Assembly (NCBI GenBank): GCA_002434595.1
Contig: DJKK01000094.1
Location: forward strand, 747 to 7,325
Length of the DNA stretch: 6,579 nt
Source of the DNA: Alphaproteobacteria bacterium UBA6544
GTDB lineage: Bacteria; Pseudomonadota; Alphaproteobacteria; UBA8366
Reading direction: 5' to 3'
This document shows positions 1 to 6,008 of the stretch, in pieces. The notes below the pieces were generated by a model. The model saw only the letters and a program-made list of their open reading frames with translations, ran no database searches and was not told the origin of the DNA. How positions within the stretch are numbered: position 1 is the first letter of the stretch; every line of letters starts with the position of its first letter. The position numbers and the translations under genes were made by a program.

Positions 1-900
1 GCCGAGCGCGATCTCGGTCTGCATCTCGACGAGCTTCTTCTGGATCAGCTGGTTGGCTGCGAGCGAGCGGCCGAACTGGATGCGGTCGATCACATAGTCG
101 CGGGTTTTCATCCAGCAATCTTCCGCCGCGCCCATACCACCCCAGCAGATGCCGAAGCGGGCGTTGGAGAGGGCGGAGAGCGGACCCCGCATGGATTTTA
201 CGCCCGGTAGTTTGTGCTCTTCGGGGCAAAAGACCTCATCCATGTGGATGAAGCCGGTTGAAGAAGCGCGGACCGCCATCTTTCCTTCGATCTTCGGCAT
301 TTCGAGGCCTTTCGCGCCGTGCTCTAAGAGGTAGCCGCCAACTTCGCCTTCATCGTTCTTGGCCCAGACGAGTGCCACATGTGCCAGCGGCGAATTGGTG
401 ATCCACTGCTTGTTGCCGGTCAGCTTGTAACCGCCATCGACTTTCTTGGCGCGGGTCTGCATGCCGCCTGCATCGGAGCCGTGGCTTGGTTCGGTCAAGC
501 CCATGCAGCCTATAATCTCACCATCCCGCATACCGGGCAGGAAGCGTTCCTTCTGCTCGTCCGAGCCGTACATGTGGATCGGCGCCATGACGAGGCCCGA
601 CTGCACTCCCATGGCCGAGCGGAAGCAAGTATCGACGCGCTCCATCTCCCTCGCGATCAGACCGTAGGAGACGTTGGAGATGTCGGCGCAACCGTAGTCG
701 GGCAAGGTTGCCCCGAGGAAGCCGAGTTTGCCGAACTCTTTCATGATTTCTGGGTCGAAGAACTCGCGCCGATTCCAGTCGACGATAAGCGGGGCGAGTT
801 CGCCTTGCGCAAAGTCGCGGGCGGCGTCCCGGATCTGGCGTTCATCCTCCGACAGCTGATCTTCCAGCAAGAGGGGGTCTTCCCAGGCGAAATCGACCAT
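1..900 (-). CDS. gcdH: Glutaryl-CoA dehydrogenase, N-terminal 300 residues (runs off the left edge)
   Basis: FAD-dependent acyl-CoA dehydrogenase family enzyme, expected to oxidise and decarboxylate glutaryl-CoA to crotonyl-CoA in the cytoplasm, passing electrons to ETF. The frame is open to base 1; about 90-100 C-terminal residues, including the expected catalytic Glu, are missing. Seen: the N-terminal WEDPLLLEDQL, typical of this subfamily; ERVDTCFRSAMGVQ around residues 87-100; the flavin-domain signature LTEPSHGSD at 135-143; WITNSP at 166-171; and FGRSLAANQLIQKKL near 276-290. By alignment from memory, Arg94, Ser95 and Thr168 match the human residues that contact the glutaryl carboxylate, and Glu87 is present. 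Gly98 replaces a Ser found in human and many bacterial enzymes. Start: ATG at 900 with GGAG at 910-913, nine bases upstream. An intrinsic terminator lies directly before this ribosome binding site. A related acyl-CoA dehydrogenase with another dicarboxylyl or acyl substrate is the alternative. Confidence 0.85.
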   Translation of the reverse strand, partial: MVDFAWEDPLLLEDQLSEDERQIRDAARDFAQGELAPLIVDWNRREFFDPEIMKEFGKLGFLGATLPDYGCADISNVSYGLIAREMERVDTCFRSAMGVQSGLVMAPIHMYGSDEQKERFLPGMRDGEIIGCMGLTEPSHGSDAGGMQTRAKKVDGGYKLTGNKQWITNSPLAHVALVWAKNDEGEVGGYLLEHGAKGLEMPKIEGKMAVRASSTGFIHMDEVFCPEEHKLPGVKSMRGPLSALSNARFGICWGGMGAAEDCWMKTRDYVIDRIQFGRSLAANQLIQKKLVEMQTEIALG

Positions 901-917
901 GTCTTCTCACTCCAGAT

Positions 918-956
918 AAAAAAGTGTCCCGGAAACGCAGCGGCGTTGTCCGGGAC
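918..956 (-). terminator. Intrinsic terminator between the thiolase gene and gcdH
   Basis: On the minus strand the arms at 949-956 and 926-933 (GTCCCGGA / TCCGGGAC) pair over 8 bp. The inner arms 943-947 and 934-938 (AACGC / GCGTT) add 5 bp around a four-base loop, with one unpaired base at 948. Two bases after the stem come six T residues (918-923). This is a textbook Rho-independent terminator for minus-strand transcription. It ends only 17 bases before the gcdH start codon and abuts its ribosome binding site, while lying about 100 bases past the thiolase stop. It may end the dehydrogenase-thiolase transcript, attenuate gcdH, or do both. Confidence 0.8.
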
Positions 957-958
957 TT

Positions 959-988
959 CGTATATCTTATACGGTGCGTGGCGGCCAA
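959..988 (-). promoter_or_regulatory. Candidate gcdH promoter with a palindromic, operator-like site
   Basis: A perfect inverted repeat CGTATA-N3-TATACG occupies 959-973. On the minus strand its downstream half TATACG (959-964) could act as a -10 element, with TTGGCC (983-988) as a -35 element 18 bp away. Both hexamers are only fair matches to the sigma-70 consensus. If the promoter is real, RNA would begin in or just before the terminator hairpin, and a repressor bound to the palindrome would cover the -10 element. Seen: the repeat and the spacing. Inferred: promoter and operator function. Confidence 0.35.
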
Positions 989-1041
989 CCGGATTAGTGG
1001 CCGATTTGGACCCGGGTCACTTCCAACCGGTCGCACCCGGG
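982..1041. repeat. Cluster of short palindromes and repeats between thiolase and gcdH
   Basis: The non-coding stretch after the thiolase stop holds a 6-bp inverted repeat CGGCCA (982-987) / TGGCCG (998-1003), a perfect 10-bp palindrome GACCCGGGTC (1009-1018), and a second copy of its core, ACCCGGG, at 1035-1041. The octamer CCAACCGG occurs twice (985-992 and 1023-1030). The two ACCCGGG copies can pair into a 7-bp hairpin just after the thiolase stop, but no T-run follows, so it does not look like a terminator. The elements could be regulator sites, or RNA arms competing with the terminator stem. Confidence 0.5.
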
Positions 1042-1056
1042 CAGCCAAGTCGATTC

Positions 1057-2265
1057 TTAGTCTTCCATACGCTCTAAGACGACGGCGGTGCCCTGACCGA
1101 CGCCGACGCAGAGGGTTGCCAGCGCGTACTTACCGCGGGTCTTCTCGAGCTGACGGGCCGCCGTCAGGAAGATGCGGGGGCCGCTGGCACCGAGCGGGTG
1201 ACCGAGGGCGATCGCGCCGCCGTTCATGTTGACGCGGCTGTCATCGAAGGATTGGCCGAGACCCTTGAGGCAGGATAGCACCTGGGCCGCGAAGGCTTCG
1301 TTGATCTCGATAACGTCCATGTCGTCCATCGACAGGCCGGCGCGCTCGAGGGCCTTCTGTGAGGCCGGGACCGGACCGATGCCCATGATGCGCGGTGGTA
1401 CACCAGCGGACGCGGAGGACAGGATCTTCGCAATCGGCTTTATGCCGTGCTTCTCACCCATCGCGCGGCTGCCGATAAACATCGCGACCGCGCCGTCGTT
1501 GACGCCGGATGCGTTGCCGGCGGTTGTAACACCGTCCTGATTGAGGACACGCAACTTGGCCAGCATATCCATTGTCGTGCCGGCGCGCGGGTGCTCGTCG
1601 ACGTCAATGGTGATGTCCGGCTGCTTGCGGCCGCCCGGGACGGTGATCGCCGTAATTTCGCCGTCGAAGAAACCACCGTCCTTGCCGGCCTGGTACTTTT
1701 CCTGGCTGGACAGCGCGAAGGTATCGGCTTCCTCGCGGCTGATCTGGTAGTCCTGCGCCAGATTATCCGCGGTCTGCGGCATAGCCCAGTCGCCGTACTC
1801 TTCCTTGATCTTCTTGTTCGGGAAGCGCGAGCCGATGGTGGAATCGTATACGTCGAAGTTACGCGCGAACGGGGTCTCGTTCTTGCCGACAACGAAGGGG
1901 GCGCGGCTCATGCTTTCAACGCCACCCGCCATGAAAAGGTCACCTTCGCCAACCGTGACCGCGTGTGCTGCCGAGACGACAGCGGAAAGACCGCTGGCGC
2001 AGTTACGCTGCAGGACCTGACCAGGAACGGATTCCGGAAGGCCGGCAGAAAGCAACGCGTGGCGCGCGACACAACGAGCATCCTCACCGCCCTGGTTGCC
2101 GCAGCCAACGATGACATCGTCAATGTCTTCTGCGTTGAACGGACCTTCGTCCACGACCGACTTGATGACATCGCCAAGCAGATCGTCCGGACGGACGCCG
2201 GAAAGTGCCCCGCCGTAGCGGCCGAAGGGCGAGCGTTTGCCGAGATAGAGATAAGCGTCGAGCAT
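1057..2265 (-). CDS. Acetyl-CoA C-acyltransferase (thiolase; 3-oxoadipyl-CoA / acetoacetyl-CoA type)
   Basis: Cytoplasmic thiolase that cleaves a 3-oxoacyl-CoA with CoA to release acetyl-CoA. At 402 residues it has the normal length for the family. Seen: RSPFGRYGGAL at 11-21; nucleophile Cys89 in QRNCASGL; AGGVESMSRAPFV at 113-125; DEHPR at 223-227; NASGVNDGA at 251-259; NEAFAAQ at 322-328; His356 in ALGHPLGASG; and the acid/base Cys386 in CVGVGQG. The last motif and the ESMSRAPFV block resemble PaaJ/PcaF more than biosynthetic PhaA, which usually has CGGGG. The start is ATG 2265, where family homology begins, with an AGGGA element about eight bases upstream. In-frame codons back to 2343 would overlap the dehydrogenase gene and look non-coding. 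It follows that gene by 23 bp, so the two are very likely one operon. Substrate could be acetoacetyl-, 3-oxoadipyl- or another 3-oxoacyl-CoA. Confidence 0.93.
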   Translation of the reverse strand: MLDAYLYLGKRSPFGRYGGALSGVRPDDLLGDVIKSVVDEGPFNAEDIDDVIVGCGNQGGEDARCVARHALLSAGLPESVPGQVLQRNCASGLSAVVSAAHAVTVGEGDLFMAGGVESMSRAPFVVGKNETPFARNFDVYDSTIGSRFPNKKIKEEYGDWAMPQTADNLAQDYQISREEADTFALSSQEKYQAGKDGGFFDGEITAITVPGGRKQPDITIDVDEHPRAGTTMDMLAKLRVLNQDGVTTAGNASGVNDGAVAMFIGSRAMGEKHGIKPIAKILSSASAGVPPRIMGIGPVPASQKALERAGLSMDDMDVIEINEAFAAQVLSCLKGLGQSFDDSRVNMNGGAIALGHPLGASGPRIFLTAARQLEKTRGKYALATLCVGVGQGTAVVLERMED

Positions 2266-2288
2266 TTTCAGTTTCCCTAAGTTTGAAC

Positions 2289-3815
2289 TCAGATTTCCTT
2301 GTCGAACAGTGATAGCTCCAGTTCCGCACGCCGACGCAGCCATGGGCTTGGCCGGTAACGCGGGTCGCCGTATATGTGCTGACAGGCCTCTAAAATCCGT
2401 AAAACGTTCTTTGGGCCGAGTTTATCACCAAAAGTCAGCGGTCCATTTGGGTAATTCAACCCCAGGACAACCGCCTTGTCGATATCCTCTGGTTCAGCGG
2501 TGCCAAATTGGGCGATCTGGCAGCCAATATTGCAGATGGTTGACACGATCCGCTGGCAGATAAATCCGGGACAATCCCGGATGACGGTCGCTTTAACGCC
2601 GTCGCCGGTCAACAGGCCATGCGCAGCATCGCGGTAGGCCGGTTCTGTCGCGGGATTGGTCATGATCGTGCGCCGGGTGGCGAGGCCGACCAATGTATCG
2701 ACACCGAGCGTGCGTGCCGGATCGAGGCCTTGGGCGACAGCCGTCGTCGTAACGTCATCGCCGATGGGTGTCACCAGAATGAGCGCATTGTTGCCGGGAG
2801 AATCGCCGGTTTCGAGGTTGCCCCCGATCTTGGAGACAATCTCGGTCAGCACGGCGTGTCCGTCTGCCTCCTCCCTCGATATCCAGACGGGGCGGCCATC
2901 GTATTCTGGATACGGGGCTTCTTCTGGGAAATCTTGTTTGCCGCTGGAGTAGTCATAGAAGCCGCGCTTTGTTTTGCGTCCGAGCATGCCGGCTTCCATA
3001 CGCGCCCGCATCATCACATTAGGACGATACCGCGGTTCTTCGTAGAACTGCCGGTAGATCAATTCTGTCGCGGGGTGTGTGACGTCCAATCCAGTCAGGT
3101 CGAGTAACGTAAAGGGACCCATCCGGAAACCGGCACCTTCGGAGAGAATGAGGTCGAGGTCGGGAATATCCGCGACCTGCTCGGAATGGATGTGAGCCGC
3201 TTCGATATTGTATCCGCGGCCAACCTGGTTGACGAGAAATCCGGGCGAGTCGTTACACCGCACCGGTTCTCGCGTCATGCGCCGACCGAGTTCCATCAGC
3301 GCATCACCGACGCACGGGTCGGTACGCACGCCGTCGATGACTTCGACGAGGCGCATCAGTGGTACCGGATTGAAGAAGTGCATCCCAACAAATCTTTCGG
3401 GATTTTTCAATGGTGAGGCAAGCGTCGTGATCGAAAGCGAAGACGTATTGGTCGCGATGATCGCATCCTCAGCCATCAGGCCTTCCAGGTTTTGGTAAAT
3501 ATTATTCTTGATGTCCGGGTTCTCGGTCGCGGCCTCGATGACGATTTGGCAATCGGAAAAGCCTTGTGTCGTCTCGATGACTTGGATACGAGTAATCGCC
3601 GTCGCGGCATCAGTCTCGCTCATTTGACCCTTTTCCGCGGCGCGCCCTAGCATCTTGGCAACGAAGTCGACAGCATTTTTCGATTGCTCGGCGTTGACAT
3701 CGAATAACTTGACGCGTAGGCCGCCCGCGGCCGCCACTTGGACGATACCGCGCCCCATCGCTCCGGCGCCGATTATACCTAGAGTGAAATCGTCGCTGTC
3801 GAGATTGATGGCCAT
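2289..3815 (-). CDS. 3-hydroxyacyl-CoA dehydrogenase, PaaH-type with two C-terminal HAD domains
   Basis: NAD-dependent cytoplasmic enzyme oxidising an L-3-hydroxyacyl-CoA to the 3-oxoacyl-CoA. Domains of the 508-residue product: a Rossmann domain at about 10-188 with dinucleotide loop GAGAMG (16-21) and Asp39 ending the second strand; a first C-terminal HAD domain at about 190-290; a linker region; and a second HAD C-terminal domain at about 413-502 that repeats the DCPGFIxQR / NGPLTFGD pattern of the first (NDSPGFLVNQ, MGPFTLLD). Ser125, His146, Glu158 and Asn196 have exactly the spacing of the catalytic residues of human HAD (Ser137, His158, Glu170, Asn208). This double-HAD layout of about 500 residues is that of PaaH/PaaC, which acts on 3-hydroxyadipyl- or 3-hydroxybutyryl-CoA. 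There is no enoyl-CoA hydratase domain, so it is not FadJ/FadB. Start: ATG 3815, seven bases after a weak GGA. It is first in its operon, ahead of the thiolase. Confidence 0.93.
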   Translation of the reverse strand: MAINLDSDDFTLGIIGAGAMGRGIVQVAAAGGLRVKLFDVNAEQSKNAVDFVAKMLGRAAEKGQMSETDAATAITRIQVIETTQGFSDCQIVIEAATENPDIKNNIYQNLEGLMAEDAIIATNTSSLSITTLASPLKNPERFVGMHFFNPVPLMRLVEVIDGVRTDPCVGDALMELGRRMTREPVRCNDSPGFLVNQVGRGYNIEAAHIHSEQVADIPDLDLILSEGAGFRMGPFTLLDLTGLDVTHPATELIYRQFYEEPRYRPNVMMRARMEAGMLGRKTKRGFYDYSSGKQDFPEEAPYPEYDGRPVWISREEADGHAVLTEIVSKIGGNLETGDSPGNNALILVTPIGDDVTTTAVAQGLDPARTLGVDTLVGLATRRTIMTNPATEPAYRDAAHGLLTGDGVKATVIRDCPGFICQRIVSTICNIGCQIAQFGTAEPEDIDKAVVLGLNYPNGPLTFGDKLGPKNVLRILEACQHIYGDPRYRPSPWLRRRAELELSLFDKEI

Positions 3816-4014
3816 TCGATATCCGTTTCGTAATATTTAGATTGTCCTAGGCGCGCGCTTGACGGGTGTGCGTGGGCGTCGCAAGTTCGCGGCCGGTTTA
3901 AGCCATAAATGCGGCCGTAAGTAAACTGGACACACCGCATGGCGTTTCAAGCGGTGCGGCGCTTGTAAGCGCAGTTCCGGAGCGTGTTTTGGAAACTGTA
4001 GGTTTAGAAAACCC
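3816..4014. other. Divergent intergenic region between catabolic and glycan genes
   Basis: This 199-bp gap must carry the start signals for the minus-strand dehydrogenase operon and for the plus-strand membrane protein. I see no convincing sigma-70 promoter on either strand. An AT-rich patch at about 3830-3843 (TAATATTTA) lies just ahead of the dehydrogenase start. GCGGCCG occurs at about 3889 and again at 3911. GGTTT (4001-4005) and AAACC (4009-4013) form a small inverted repeat right before the membrane-protein start. One reading frame crosses the gap on the minus strand, but it looks non-coding. Confidence 0.6.
3933..3972. repeat. Nested inverted repeats in the divergent intergenic region
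   Basis: Three arm pairs overlap here: CACCGC (3933-3938) with GCGGTG (3951-3956); CAAGCG (3948-3953) with CGCTTG (3960-3965); and the near-perfect palindrome GCGCTT-GT-AAGCGC (3959-3972). They share bases, so only some can form at one time. No T-run follows on either strand, which argues against an intrinsic terminator. A protein-binding site or leader RNA structure is possible but unproven. Confidence 0.45.
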
Positions 4015-5196
4015 GTGTTCATGACAGGGGACAGATTTAATTCGGTGACTTGGTTTGTACTGCTGGTGTCACTCGGTGTGTTTTTTCGCGTGCCATTACT
4101 TGGCGGTCACGAACTGAACATTTCACTTTATGATATCGTCGTGCCGTCGCTTTTTCTGTGGACCTGTGTAAGGCGGGACAAGCTGTGGGTCGGCCTCGGA
4201 GATATCCGATGGCCCGCCTTGGTCGTGGCGGCCATCCTGGCCCATCGCTACTTAATCGAGCATCCGATTGACCCGACCGGAAGTATGCGGGAATCGGCAA
4301 AGCTGGTGGTCGTCGTGATCGAGGTATGGATGCTGTGCCAAATCTTCCGTGATCGGCATTTTGGAATACCACCAATATGGGCAGTCTCGGCGGGATTCTG
4401 CGGCGCACTGATGTTTGCCGTCGCAGAAGTATATCGCGAGGGTTATGGCCCTGGCTCTTATGATGCCTTGCAGACTGTCCACGCCAGTGTGCTTTGCGGC
4501 CTTGCGGTAATTCTTTCTATATACCGGTGCTATTGCGAAACGCCCCGGCAGGGCGCGATGATTTTGGTTGCATCGATTCTGCCATTGGCTTTATTTGCCA
4601 TGGTCGCCAAGATTTACCTCATTGTTGGGTCGGCGGTTTCCGCATATTTGGTCGTGGGCTTCAGGCTTCGACCGAGTAGCAAGATGGTCATCGCCTTGGG
4701 TGGACTTGCCGCGATGCTCGGAGCGGCTGCAATCGTTCTCTTCGGCTCCGTATATTTTCGCGATTATCCGCCGTTTAGCTATATGCAGGGTGTTTTGACG
4801 TCCCTAGGATTCCGACTGTATCTGTGGGAAGGCGCATGGTCGGCGTTTCTGGATAGGTTCCCAAATGGCCTGGGTGCTGGTCAATACGGTGCGTATATGA
4901 ATTCCCTGTCGTCGCCGATCTTGTTTACGCACAATACCTTTCTCGGCCTACTCGTGGAATTCGGGGCCCTCGGCGTCCTGCTGGTTTTCGGTCTCCTCTA
5001 TCTAATCGCGAGGAGTATTCGACATTGGCCATTCCCAATTATGCTGATTGTTCTCGTCTTCTTAATTGTTCCTATGTTGTTCCATGACGTGCTCGGCCTA
5101 CGCATCTATCACGTCGTGCTCGCCCTCGGATTGACGGCGGCAGGGCGGTGGCGCCAAAAAGCTTCGGGCGTGTCCGGAACAGTAGCGCGGCCCTGA
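4015..5196 (+). CDS. O-antigen ligase / polymerase family membrane protein (Wzy_C domain)
   Basis: Polytopic inner-membrane protein of 393 residues, likely a ligase (WaaL-like) or polymerase (Wzy-like) acting on lipid-linked glycans at the periplasmic face. Hydrophobic segments lie near 12-29, 37-52, 66-78, 96-111, 121-138, 155-170, 181-216, 224-246, 309-333, 340-356 and 363-378. The Wzy_C signature is the basis of the call: FRLYLWEGAW at 266-275, then GLGAGQYGAY (285-294), then HNTFLGLLVEFGALG (306-320), with His306 and Glu315 in the family pattern. Ligases and polymerases cannot be told apart from this. Start: GTG 4015 or ATG 4021, two codons later in frame; a TAGG at 3999-4002 is 12 bases from the GTG and 18 from the ATG, so neither has a good ribosome binding site. 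GC content is clearly lower than in the genes to the left. Its 3' end converges on the methyltransferase gene, 24 bp away. Confidence 0.85.
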   Translation: MFMTGDRFNSVTWFVLLVSLGVFFRVPLLGGHELNISLYDIVVPSLFLWTCVRRDKLWVGLGDIRWPALVVAAILAHRYLIEHPIDPTGSMRESAKLVVVVIEVWMLCQIFRDRHFGIPPIWAVSAGFCGALMFAVAEVYREGYGPGSYDALQTVHASVLCGLAVILSIYRCYCETPRQGAMILVASILPLALFAMVAKIYLIVGSAVSAYLVVGFRLRPSSKMVIALGGLAAMLGAAAIVLFGSVYFRDYPPFSYMQGVLTSLGFRLYLWEGAWSAFLDRFPNGLGAGQYGAYMNSLSSPILFTHNTFLGLLVEFGALGVLLVFGLLYLIARSIRHWPFPIMLIVLVFLIVPMLFHDVLGLRIYHVVLALGLTAAGRWRQKASGVSGTVARP

Positions 5197-5220
5197 AGTC
5201 TATGCCTTGGTCGATCAACG

Positions 5221-5901
5221 CTAGACCTCTAATACCCCAATTAGTGATAGGCCCGCCGCAGGTGGGAAAAACTTCTCGCCAAACGCTAAGAGTGGCACCA
5301 ATTTATCGAATCCACCGATCTGTGTGCCTGGCGCCACGTCACGCTGACGCACCCCATTCCACCACCATCCTGGGATGCCGGCGATATTGAATGATCGGCA
5401 GTAACGTACCGTGCAGCCTGCGGAATGCGCCGCCAACGTTAATGTATTCTGGTCGTACCGTCGAAAATGTCCTACGGCGGCATCCAGAGAATTAAATAGC
5501 CTTGGGATGGCAGGAACTTTCAGAACAATGCGTCCACCGGGTGCAAGTTTTTTTGTGAGCGACGCCAGCATCGCCGCGTCATCTGCGATGTGCTCCAAGA
5601 CATCCAGCATGACGATCGAATCAAATTTGTGGTGAGGCAGGTCTTTCGTCGCATCGGCTTTCAGCAGTGTGAGGTTCGGCACTCCGGCATGCCGCCGCCG
5701 CGCGGTGTCGATAAACTCCTGTGAGATATCTATTGCGGTCAGATGTTCGACTGCCCCAGCAATCAGCGCGCTGAAAGTCCCCGTGCCGCAACCAATCTCG
5801 AGCGCGTGTCGGCCGAGGTAGGGCTCGATAGATTCGAAAATCCACCGATTGTAGTTGCTGGCACGGCCTAGGCGGCTAAGCCATTTCGACTGGGAAGTCA
5901 T
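5221..5901 (-). CDS. Class I SAM-dependent methyltransferase
   Basis: Predicted cytoplasmic methyltransferase of 226 residues with a Methyltransf_11/12-type Rossmann core. Seen: SAM-binding motif I LEIGCGTGTFS at 34-44; acidic Asp58 in TAIDIS for the ribose; Asp83 in KADAT; the post-motif LDVLEHI at 99-105; and PGGRIVLKVP at 121-130. GHFRRYD at 144-150 recurs in methyltransferases of surface-glycan and glycolipid loci. The substrate cannot be read from sequence; a sugar or polyprenyl-linked glycan is inferred only from the neighbours. The start is ATG 5901: an in-frame stop lies four codons upstream, and no strong ribosome binding site is visible. The start overlaps the stop of a possible 33-codon ORF by ATGA, suggesting translational coupling. 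The gene is probably in one minus-strand unit with the membrane protein at the right edge. It converges on the O-antigen ligase-like gene with no obvious terminator between. Confidence 0.9.
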   Translation of the reverse strand: MTSQSKWLSRLGRASNYNRWIFESIEPYLGRHALEIGCGTGTFSALIAGAVEHLTAIDISQEFIDTARRRHAGVPNLTLLKADATKDLPHHKFDSIVMLDVLEHIADDAAMLASLTKKLAPGGRIVLKVPAIPRLFNSLDAAVGHFRRYDQNTLTLAAHSAGCTVRYCRSFNIAGIPGWWWNGVRQRDVAPGTQIGGFDKLVPLLAFGEKFFPPAAGLSLIGVLEV

Positions 5902-5999
5902 GTTCGAGCGTCACTCACGAAGTCCGCATCGTTACTCCATACCACCCGTTCCCAGAGTCCAACCAGTTCGTAATGGTCAGTTATATGGCTCAAAGTCAT
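5898..5999 (-). CDS. Possible small ORF (33 aa) coupled to the methyltransferase
   Basis: ATG at 5999 opens a 33-codon frame ending in TGA at 5898-5900, which overlaps the methyltransferase ATG as ATGA. It starts 9 bases after the stop of the upstream membrane-protein gene and is in that gene's frame: TAA at 6009-6011 is followed by three sense codons and then this ATG. The product is soluble and rich in acidic and aromatic residues (for example HYELVGLWERVVW), with an ordinary-looking composition. I recognise no family. There is no ribosome binding site ahead of the ATG, so expression would need reinitiation after the upstream gene. It could be a real small protein, a relic of a longer upstream C-terminus cut by the TAA, or chance. 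Confidence 0.3.
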   Translation of the reverse strand: MTLSHITDHYELVGLWERVVWSNDADFVSDART

Positions 6000-6008
6000 T
6001 AGAGAGCT

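Noticed and set aside
1011..1041. Hairpin from two ACCCGGG copies as the thiolase terminator
   Set aside because: The 7-bp stem has a 17-base loop and no T-run on the minus strand; the structure at 918-956 is far better.
379..1077. 232-residue plus-strand open reading frame
   Set aside because: It lies antisense to gcdH and runs across the intergenic hairpin; the gcdH frame matches a known family over all of its 300 codons. The product has no recognisable domain.
1447..2280. 277-residue plus-strand open reading frame
   Set aside because: It is antisense to the thiolase, whose motifs are complete. Long opposite frames are common in GC-rich genes.
2266..2343. Upstream extension of the thiolase start to 2343
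   Set aside because: It would overlap the end of the dehydrogenase gene, adds residues not seen in thiolases, and ATG 2265 fits the family N-terminus.
3837..4022. 61-residue minus-strand frame in the divergent gap
   Set aside because: Its product is mostly Arg, Pro, His and Leu with no recognisable pattern, it has no ribosome binding site, and it fills a region that should hold promoters.
4037..4482. Two minus-strand frames (123 and 76 residues) inside the O-antigen ligase-like gene
   Set aside because: They are antisense to a gene with clear membrane segments and a Wzy_C signature; their own products are low-complexity and unrecognisable.
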